Part shown: positions 26,880-33,957 of the stretch, in pieces
How the letters are laid out: each line of letters begins with the position of its first letter
How positions within the stretch are numbered: position 1 is the stretch's first letter
Made by a program: the position numbers and the translations under genes
Notes under the pieces: model-generated
The model's input: the letters and a program-made list of their open reading frames with translations, nothing else
Told to the model about the DNA's origin: nothing
Database searches by the model: none
NCBI GenBank assembly: GCA_028819255.1
Contig: JAPPMB010000171.1
Location: 31,371-93,893, forward strand
Source: Bryobacterales bacterium
Lineage (GTDB): Bacteria > Acidobacteriota > Terriglobia > Bryobacterales > UBA6623
Length of the DNA stretch: 62,523 bases
Direction of reading: 5' to 3'

Positions 26880-28220
26880 ATGTCGTGCATGGTGCTACGG
26901 TTTGGTCTGGCCGTGTTTGCAGTTGCCGCCCAGGCGGACACATTGCTGGACCGGGGCCTGGCTCTTCTCGCGGACGGAAGGCCCGGGGCTGCACAGACGA
27001 CACTGCGGAAGGCGGTCGAGCGGGATCCCGAGTCCGCTCCGGCGCGCAATGCCCTCGGGGTTGCACTGAGCCGCGCAGGGCGCTGGCCTGAGGCGATTGG
27101 GGAGTTCCAGAATGCGCTCCGGATCGCGCCCACGCATGCAGAGGCCCAGTTCAATCTCGGGATAGCCCTTGCAGCACAGCGGCGGCACGCCGAGGCAGCA
27201 GTGGCGTTCGGTGCCGTCTTGGAGTTGAGTCCGGAATTTTCCGACGCCCGGACCGGACTGGCAGCTGCCCTGCGTGCTGCAACCGCATCGGCGAGTAAGA
27301 AAGACGGCTTCCTCCACGGCCAGGATCTGGCAGTGACCGGTCTCTTGCCGGAAGAGCTAGCCGACCACGCCGCCCAGCTTCTGCGGAACGGAGAGCTCGG
27401 GGCCGCACACGCGGCTCTTGCAGAGGCCCTCCGCCAGCGGCCCGACTTTGCCCTTGCACGCTTTCTGCTCGGGCGGCGCTTCGAATTGGGGGGTGCCACC
27501 GAAGCGGCTCTCCGCGAATACCTCGAGGGCTCCCGCCTGGATCCCGAGAACGTGGATTTCGTGCTGCGCTATGGCTCCGTACTCGCACAGATCGAGCCCG
27601 AAGAGGGAATCGCGGTCCTGACGCAGGGTCTGGAGAACGCGCCGTCCGGCCCGGCGACAGGGAGAGACGATCCAAGAACGCAGGCCCATTTCGCTCTCGG
27701 CAGTGCCTGGGCGCGCCTCGGAGACCGGGGGCGCGCCGAATCCCATTTCAGGGAGGCGCGTGCTCGGCGAGCCCAGGCCCACGCCCGCGAGCAGGCGCTG
27801 GTCCACCTTAACCAAGGCATCGCACGGCTCAATTCGGGCGATCCTAGGGAGGCTGCCCTCGCGCTCCAGCGCAGTGTCACACTCGCTCCTGACGTGCCAG
27901 AGGCGCTGCACATGCTGGGGGTTGCGAGGAGTGCGCTCCACGACTGGTCCGCGGCCAGCGAGTCATTCCAGGCGGCGTTGGCAGCGCGTCCCGCCGATGC
28001 CTACATTCTGACGAGCTATGCTTCGGCGCTATATCGGCAGGGCCGCACCGAGCAGGCCGTGAACCTCCTGGAAAAGGCTCTCAGGATCGATCCTGGGCGG
28101 TCGGACTCCCTTTGCCTGCTGGCAAAGGTCCATCGCAGCCTTGGCCGCACGCACGCGTCCAACCGCGAGGTCGAGCGCGCCCGCAGGGCTGGCGCGTGCA
28201 ATGTCGCGGAAGAGCCGTGA
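26880..28220 (+). CDS. Secreted tetratricopeptide-repeat protein B
   Basis: Start at the ATG at 26880, below GGGAGG, gives 446 residues; ATG 26889 is a close alternative. The N-terminus MSCMVLRFGLAVFAVAAQAD is a short signal peptide. The rest is TPR repeats, for example ALGVALSRAGRWPEAIGEFQ and QFNLGIALAAQRRHAEAAVA, with a second array after about residue 300. It is divergent from the TonB receptor. Its stop overlaps the next gene's GTG start (GTGA at 28217-28220), so TPR-CRTAC1-MFS is one coupled unit. Confidence 0.85.
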   Translation: MSCMVLRFGLAVFAVAAQADTLLDRGLALLADGRPGAAQTTLRKAVERDPESAPARNALGVALSRAGRWPEAIGEFQNALRIAPTHAEAQFNLGIALAAQRRHAEAAVAFGAVLELSPEFSDARTGLAAALRAATASASKKDGFLHGQDLAVTGLLPEELADHAAQLLRNGELGAAHAALAEALRQRPDFALARFLLGRRFELGGATEAALREYLEGSRLDPENVDFVLRYGSVLAQIEPEEGIAVLTQGLENAPSGPATGRDDPRTQAHFALGSAWARLGDRGRAESHFREARARRAQAHAREQALVHLNQGIARLNSGDPREAALALQRSVTLAPDVPEALHMLGVARSALHDWSAASESFQAALAARPADAYILTSYASALYRQGRTEQAVNLLEKALRIDPGRSDSLCLLAKVHRSLGRTHASNREVERARRAGACNVAEEP

Positions 28221-29947
28221 GCAGATCCCCGATGCCAATACGGACGCTCCTGCCATTCGCCGCCAGCGCTGCTTCCCTGGTAGTCGCTGCAGCCGGCCCG
28301 GGCGCGCCGGAATGGGGCGTGCGGTTTGCGGACGTGGCCCGCGATGCCGGTCTGACAGTGGCAACCGTCTACGGGGGCAGGACCGAGAATCGCTACATCC
28401 TGGAGAGCACGGGCTGCGGGGCAGCCCTCTGCGACTTGGACAACGACGGCTTCCTGGACCTGTTTCTCGTGAACGGGGACACCCTGCATCCCTCACCTGG
28501 CCGGGGCGGGCCGAGCCGACTAATGATCAACCGCGGTGACGGGACCTTCCGGGACGTGACGCAGCGGTCCGGCCTAGACCGGGTCGGCTGGGGACAGGCT
28601 GTGTGCGCGGGCGACTTCGACAACGACGGCTTCGTAGACCTCTTCGTAACCTACTGGGGCACGAACGTCCTCTACCGCAACCGGGGCGGGGGGCGCTTCG
28701 CGGACATCACGGATTCGGCGGGCCTCGCCCTGCCGGGCATGCAGTGGAGTTCCGGTTGCTCCTTTGTAGACTTTGACCGCGATGGCCTGCTCGACCTGTT
28801 CTACGCGCACTACACGGTCATGGACTTCGACCAGATTCCGGACTCGGAATCCGGAGGCTGCAGCTACAAGGGCCTGACCGTTGCCTGCGGACCAAACGGG
28901 CTTCCCAAGACCGGCAGCAAGCTGTTCCGGAACCGCGGGGACGGGCGGTTCACGGATGTGACCGAGCGTTCCGGCGTCAGCGGCGCAGAGCCGAGCTACG
29001 GCCTTGGCGTGCTCGCCACCGACTTCGACGGCGACTCGTGGCCGGATGTCTACGTTGCCAACGATGGCGAGCCGAGCCATCTCTTCTGGAACAACCGGGA
29101 CGGCACGTTCACCGAGGACGGCCTCGCCTCCGGAGTAGCGACGAGCATGGACGGGCGCACGCAAGCAGGGATGGGAGTAGCAGCCGGCGACTACGACGGC
29201 GACGGGCGTCTTGACATCTTCAAGACGAATTTCGCCGAGGACCTGCCGAACCTGTACCGCAACCGTGGTGGCCGTCTCTTTGACGAGGTGACCACGGCGG
29301 CCGGGCTTGGCGTGAACTTCCGGTATCTCGGCTGGGGCTGCGGAATGTTCGACTTCGACCACGACGGGCACCCTGACATCTTTTACGTCAACGGGCATGT
29401 CTACCCGGAGATCGACCGTCTGCCATCCAGTCTGGGCTACAGGCAGGCCAAGGTGCTGTACCAGAATCTCAACGGCAATAGGTTCCGCGATGTCTCGCGA
29501 CTGGCCGGCGAGGCGGTCCAGCGACCAGCCGCGGCGCGCGGGGCGGCGTTCGGCGACATTGACAACGACGGCGACATCGACATCGTCGTCAACCCGGTGA
29601 ATGCCGTGCCGGAACTGCTGCGGAACGACGCCCAGGAACTAGGCAACTGGCTGCAGGTCAAGCTTGTGGGGAAGCGGTCCAACCGCAGCGCGATCGGAGC
29701 CAGGGTGCTTTGTTCGGCGGGCGGCAGGCGGCAGGTGAGGGAAGTGCGCAGCGGCGGGAGCTACTACTCCCAGAACGACTTGCGCCTGCATTTCGGGCTT
29801 GGCGGCGCCGGAGCCGTTGATGTCCTTGAAATCCGCTGGCCAAGCGGGCAGGTTGACCGGATACAGGGGCTGCAGGCGAACCAGATCCTTGCCGTTGAGG
29901 AAGGCGGCCAAACCGGAGCCCGAACCGTCTCTGGCCGCGGAAGGTGA
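28217..29947 (+). CDS. CRTAC1-type FG-GAP / ASPIC-UnbV secreted protein, copy B
   Basis: The GTG at 28217 overlaps the upstream stop and has GGAAG close before it (576 residues); ATG at 28232 (MPIRTLLPFAASAASLVVAA) is the alternative. A signal peptide is followed by FG-GAP/VCBS units (LCDLDNDGFLDLFLVNG, DFDNDGFVDLFVTYWG, DIDNDGDIDIVVNP). The C-terminal ASPIC/UnbV domain reads LRLHFGLGGAGAVDVLEIRW. It is a paralogue of the gene at 13998-15623. It is co-translated with TPR protein B, and its own stop overlaps the MFS start. Confidence 0.9.
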   Translation: MSRSPMPIRTLLPFAASAASLVVAAAGPGAPEWGVRFADVARDAGLTVATVYGGRTENRYILESTGCGAALCDLDNDGFLDLFLVNGDTLHPSPGRGGPSRLMINRGDGTFRDVTQRSGLDRVGWGQAVCAGDFDNDGFVDLFVTYWGTNVLYRNRGGGRFADITDSAGLALPGMQWSSGCSFVDFDRDGLLDLFYAHYTVMDFDQIPDSESGGCSYKGLTVACGPNGLPKTGSKLFRNRGDGRFTDVTERSGVSGAEPSYGLGVLATDFDGDSWPDVYVANDGEPSHLFWNNRDGTFTEDGLASGVATSMDGRTQAGMGVAAGDYDGDGRLDIFKTNFAEDLPNLYRNRGGRLFDEVTTAAGLGVNFRYLGWGCGMFDFDHDGHPDIFYVNGHVYPEIDRLPSSLGYRQAKVLYQNLNGNRFRDVSRLAGEAVQRPAAARGAAFGDIDNDGDIDIVVNPVNAVPELLRNDAQELGNWLQVKLVGKRSNRSAIGARVLCSAGGRRQVREVRSGGSYYSQNDLRLHFGLGGAGAVDVLEIRWPSGQVDRIQGLQANQILAVEEGGQTGARTVSGRGR

Positions 29948-31275
29948 GCCCGTTGGAACCCGACACAAGTCACTCGCGTGTGGCCCGTGTTCGAGCGAAC
30001 ATCACCGCCCTCATGGTGGCCTTCAGCGTGATGAGCTACTTCGACCGGATCATCATCTCGATCGCTGGTCCCGAGATCATTCGCGAGTTCTCCATTAGCG
30101 AGACCGAAATGGGAGCGGTCTACAGCGCGTTCCTGTTCGGCTATACCCTCACCATGATCCCGGGCGGCCGCTGGGCAGACCGTTTCGGGCCGCGGCTCGT
30201 GGTAACGCTCACGGGCCTTGGAGCCGCGCTCTGGACCGGGCTCACGGCTGCTGCCGGCGCGGGAGTCTGGACGCTCCTTCTTGGCGTGGCAGGATCCTTC
30301 GTCGCGATCCGGTTTCTGCTCGGACTGGCCACCGGCCCGCTTTACCCGTCGTGTGCCCGCGTTTACTCGAACTGGATCCCGCTGCGCCTACGGGCCCGGG
30401 TCCACGGCTATGTTGCCGGCGGTGCCGGGCTCGGCGGTGCCATCTCGCCGCTCTTGTTCTCGTGGCTGATCGCGGTGGCCGGATGGCGAATGTCGTTCGT
30501 CTGGGCTGCAGGCGCCACGGCGGCACTGGCTCTCCTCTGGCTTGCCTATGTGCGCAACATGCCCGCGGAGCATCCCGCACTCGCACGGCGGCAGATCCCC
30601 TCGGCCGATGTCCCGGAGCGCACACGGGGCAACGAGGTTCCCAACCCACCGTGGCTCCAGCTGCTCAGGAGCCGCAGCCTGCTCCTGTTGACGGTCGCCT
30701 ACTTCTGCGTCTGCTACTTCGAGTACATCTTCTTCTTTTGGCTCTACTACTACCTGGGCCAGATCCGCGGACTGCCGGCCGAGGAAACGGGCGTGGCGAC
30801 GACCATCGTGTTCCTGGCGTGGGCGGTGATGTCGCCCCTGGGGGGCTGGGCTTCGGACCGGCTGGTGGCGCGCCTGGGGCCAAAGACCGGCAGAAGAATC
30901 ATCCCGGTGGCGTGTCTGGCCCTGAGCGGCGCGTGCCTGTGTATCGGCATTAACCTCGCGAACCCAGTCGCCGCCGTCGCTCTGCTGGCCCTCTCGTTTG
31001 GGCTGGCGGCATGTTCGGACGGGCCGTTCTGGGCCGCCGCCGTCGACATCGGGGGCCCGCACGCGGGCGCCTGCTGCGGCTTTCTCAACGCTGGCGGAAA
31101 CGTTGGCGGTGTAGCGCCTCTCGTCACACCCTGGATCGCAAACCGGACCAGCTGGTCCGCGGGACTCTACTTCGCCGTGCTTGTGCTCTATTCCGGTGTG
31201 GGCGTGTGGTTTCTCATCGATCCATCGAAGCCTCTGGACAGCCCGCGCGCCGCCGGGGCGAGGGCGTCAACCTGA
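29944..31275 (+). CDS. MFS transporter, anion:cation symporter type
   Basis: A 443-residue major facilitator protein with about twelve hydrophobic segments. Conserved MFS signatures include GGRWADRFGPR (the loop 2-3 motif) and the SYFDRIIISIA beginning common to glucarate/hexuronate carriers of the ACS family. ATGPLYPSCARVYSNWIP in helix 4 also fits that family. The GTG start (29944) overlaps the CRTAC1 stop by four bases. A sugar-acid substrate is inferred from family and from the neighbouring enolase-superfamily enzyme and GntR/FCD regulator. Confidence 0.88.
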   Translation: MSPLEPDTSHSRVARVRANITALMVAFSVMSYFDRIIISIAGPEIIREFSISETEMGAVYSAFLFGYTLTMIPGGRWADRFGPRLVVTLTGLGAALWTGLTAAAGAGVWTLLLGVAGSFVAIRFLLGLATGPLYPSCARVYSNWIPLRLRARVHGYVAGGAGLGGAISPLLFSWLIAVAGWRMSFVWAAGATAALALLWLAYVRNMPAEHPALARRQIPSADVPERTRGNEVPNPPWLQLLRSRSLLLLTVAYFCVCYFEYIFFFWLYYYLGQIRGLPAEETGVATTIVFLAWAVMSPLGGWASDRLVARLGPKTGRRIIPVACLALSGACLCIGINLANPVAAVALLALSFGLAACSDGPFWAAAVDIGGPHAGACCGFLNAGGNVGGVAPLVTPWIANRTSWSAGLYFAVLVLYSGVGVWFLIDPSKPLDSPRAAGARAST

Positions 31276-31370
31276 CTTGCTTCCACGCGAACCCTTCCTC
31301 CTCGCGCACCGGGGTCTGCGGATAGAATGGGAATTGGGAGGTTGGCAGCGTAGACTCAAGCCACCAAGCC

Positions 31371-32204
31371 ATGGCAAGAAGGCAAGTCTCGATTGGCCGC
31401 AGTTCCGGGACCACGCTTACGGACCAGGCCTACCACACCCTCCGGCGGGCGATTATCGAGGGCGAGTTGGAAGAAGGCACTTTCCTCTCCGGTCCGGAAA
31501 TCATGAAGCAGTACGGGATTGGGCGAACGCCGTTCCGCGAGGCATGCAACCGGCTGCTCCACGAGCGACTGCTCAACGTCGTGTCGAGGCGGGGGTACTT
31601 CGTCCCCGAAATCAGCTTTCGCACAGTTCGGGAATGGCTGGAAGTCCGAGTTCTGGTTGAGGGCCTAGTAGCGGCACTGGCGGCTCAGAGAGCGACTCCC
31701 GAGCAGATTCGGGAGTTCGAGCGCATCGCGGAAGGGTCCTGGGAATCTTCCGATTCGAACGCGGACTACGCCCGACGAGTCAAGTCCAACACGGCGTTTC
31801 ACCTGTACCTCGCCAAGATGACCAGGAACCGCGAGCTCGAGAGGCTCACCGAGACCATCCTGGAACGCACCGAGAGGCTTTCCTACCTGGAACTGAGGCG
31901 GTCTTCCGTGGGAGGGCCTCAGATCCGCATGCTGCACGCACCTATTGTGGAAGCGGTGCGCCGCCGCGACCCCCTTGCGGCGCGGCGAGCTGTCATTGCC
32001 GACATCCGCAACGGCGAGCGCGACCTGTTCACTCAGGACTTCAGCGACGATGACTTTGTGAAGTGGTTTGCGCCGAAGGGTGGTGCCGTGTCACGAACGG
32101 AATCGGTACCGGAAACAAATAGCGGGAAGGGCGTTGGCCCCGCGAAAGGGAACGGCACACAGGCAGCACGGGCCCCCGCCAGCACGACGAAGACTGAACG
32201 ATAG
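31371..32204 (+). CDS. GntR-family regulator with FCD domain
   Basis: A 277-residue transcription factor. The winged helix spans about residues 15-80 (TDQAYHTLRRAIIEGELEEG, IGRTPFREACNRLLHERLL). It is followed by an all-helical FCD effector domain (RVLVEGLVAALAAQRATPEQ, FHLYLAKMTRNRELERLTET, and the His of MLHAPIVEAVRRRD). FCD domains bind metal plus small carboxylates such as gluconate, galactonate or lactate. It is the likely local regulator, 95 bp after the MFS gene. The last 45 residues are Gly/Ala/Thr-rich and probably disordered. Confidence 0.92.
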   Translation: MARRQVSIGRSSGTTLTDQAYHTLRRAIIEGELEEGTFLSGPEIMKQYGIGRTPFREACNRLLHERLLNVVSRRGYFVPEISFRTVREWLEVRVLVEGLVAALAAQRATPEQIREFERIAEGSWESSDSNADYARRVKSNTAFHLYLAKMTRNRELERLTETILERTERLSYLELRRSSVGGPQIRMLHAPIVEAVRRRDPLAARRAVIADIRNGERDLFTQDFSDDDFVKWFAPKGGAVSRTESVPETNSGKGVGPAKGNGTQAARAPASTTKTER

Positions 32205-32480
32205 CGGCTAGCCGGGCGGCCCAGCAGCGTCCCCGAACGCTGTCCGCACCCATTGGGCTGTGCCTGACACTGGGACGTCGCGGCCCTCCGCCGGCCGGCC
32301 ACCTCGCTGACCGATCCTCGGGGCGGGCCGGCCACTCGAGCCGTGCACGGCACACAGGGCTCGCCTCGGTCCGAGACCGGCGAGCGCTTCCGGTAGCAGC
32401 CGGAATTTCCACCGCCTTCGCAAACCCCGTCGTCGGATCCGGCGGGCTGCGTCGCTGTGACCTGATGAGGCGGCCGCTGG

Positions 32481-33944
32481 TTACGCGAGGAGTTCCGTCA
32501 CGACGCGGGCGGGGTACTGGTCCGTCAGGCGCTCTTGGAGACCGTGTCTCTCGTGGGTGAGCTCCCGGTGGTCCATCCCCAGCAGGTGCAGCATGGTCGC
32601 ATGGAAGTCGTGGACGCTCACTCGTCCCTCTACGGCCTTGTGCCCGAGGTCGTCCGTGATGCCGTGCACGTGACCGCGCTTGACACCCCCTCCGGCCATC
32701 CACATGGAGAAGCCGTCAGGACCATGGTCGCGTCCGGCGCTTCCAGCGTCCCTCACCTGGCCGAGGGGCATGCGACCGAACTCGCCACCCCATATGACCA
32801 GTGTGCTGTCGAGCAGTCCGCGCTGCTTGAGGTCCTTAATGAGGGCCGCGATGGGCTGGTCGGTCTTGCCACAGCTGTACCGCAGGCTCTCTTCCAGATC
32901 GGAGTGGGCGTCCCATATCTGGTACTCGATGAAGATTTGGACAAACCGCACGCCGCGCTCCACCAGTCGCCGGGCCATCAGGCAGCGGGTTCCGTAGGAC
33001 GCAGTCTCTTCCCGGTCAATCCCGTACATCTGCCGGGTGGCTTCCGACTCCTGACTGATGTCAAGTGCCTCGGGCGCCGCCAACTGCATACGCGCTGCGA
33101 GCTCATAGCTCGATATCCTCGCCTGGAGATCGGGCTGCCACGGACGCTCTGAGAGGTGGCCGCGGTTGAGCCTGCGGAGCAGGTCGCGTTCCGCCTCCAC
33201 CAGCGGGGAGGAGCGCTGTTCGGCTGGATGGAGGTTCAGCAGGGGGGGATCCTCGCTGCGCACCCGCGTTCCCTGAAATACGGGAGGAAGCCAGCCCGAC
33301 TGCCAGTTCTGAATTCCGTTGACGGGCAGCTTCTTGGGATCGTCAAGTACGACATAACCCGGCAAGTTCCGGTTCTCGCTGCCAAGGCCGTACACGACCC
33401 ACGAGCCGAGCGAGGGGCGGCCGGGGAGGATCCGTCCAGAGTGCATCAGGTAGAGCGAGGGCTCGTGGTTAAAGGACTCGCCCCACATGGACCGGATCAG
33501 GGTCACCTCATCGGCGATCTCCGTGAAATGGGGTAGGAGCTCGGAAACCTCCATCCCGCACTGCCCGCACGGAGCGAACTCGAACGGAGACGGAAGCAGG
33601 CCTCCGATCTCGTCCGCAAACTCGATCTTGCTGAGGATGTCCCTGGGAGCGTCCTGCCCTTCGTACTTCCGCAGGAGAGGCTTGGGATCGAACATGTCGA
33701 CCTGGCTGGGACCGCCGTTCATGAACAGGTGGATGACGGACTTGGCCCGGGGCTCGAAGTCGGGAGGTCGGACGGCCAGGTTTGCGGCGCCCTGGCGATG
33801 GGCCGGGGATGCGGCAATGCCGGTGTCGGCCCCCAGCAGGCTGGCCAAGGCGGCACCGTGCAGGCCGTCGGCAATCCTGGAGAAGAACAGCCGGCGAGTC
33901 GGAGGACGTGCTGCCGGCCAGCCGGCTCTGCGTTCGCTGTGCAT
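32481..33944 (-). CDS. DUF1501 domain protein, copy B
   Basis: I start it at the ATG at 33944 (MHSERRAGWPAARPP), preceded by TAGGAGG; 487 residues. A twin-Arg-like PTRRLFFSRIADGLHGAALA precedes SVIHLFMNGGPSQVDMFDPK, ESFNHEPSLYLMHSG, WGGEFGRMPLGQ and FHATMLHLLGMDH. These are the same DUF1501 landmarks as copy A but with only moderate identity. It begins 13 bp after the PSD1 copy B stop. Role unknown; the fold is sulfatase/phosphatase-like. Confidence 0.92.
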   Translation of the reverse strand: MHSERRAGWPAARPPTRRLFFSRIADGLHGAALASLLGADTGIAASPAHRQGAANLAVRPPDFEPRAKSVIHLFMNGGPSQVDMFDPKPLLRKYEGQDAPRDILSKIEFADEIGGLLPSPFEFAPCGQCGMEVSELLPHFTEIADEVTLIRSMWGESFNHEPSLYLMHSGRILPGRPSLGSWVVYGLGSENRNLPGYVVLDDPKKLPVNGIQNWQSGWLPPVFQGTRVRSEDPPLLNLHPAEQRSSPLVEAERDLLRRLNRGHLSERPWQPDLQARISSYELAARMQLAAPEALDISQESEATRQMYGIDREETASYGTRCLMARRLVERGVRFVQIFIEYQIWDAHSDLEESLRYSCGKTDQPIAALIKDLKQRGLLDSTLVIWGGEFGRMPLGQVRDAGSAGRDHGPDGFSMWMAGGGVKRGHVHGITDDLGHKAVEGRVSVHDFHATMLHLLGMDHRELTHERHGLQERLTDQYPARVVTELLA

Positions 33945-33957
33945 GGCGTCTTTCCTC

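Noticed and set aside
22856..27499. TonB receptor starting about 300 residues further upstream (1,547-residue frame)
   Set aside because: The extension is Arg/Ala/Ser-rich, lacks a signal peptide and overlaps TPR protein B on the other strand. A perfect AAGGAGG and signal peptide mark the ATG at 26611.
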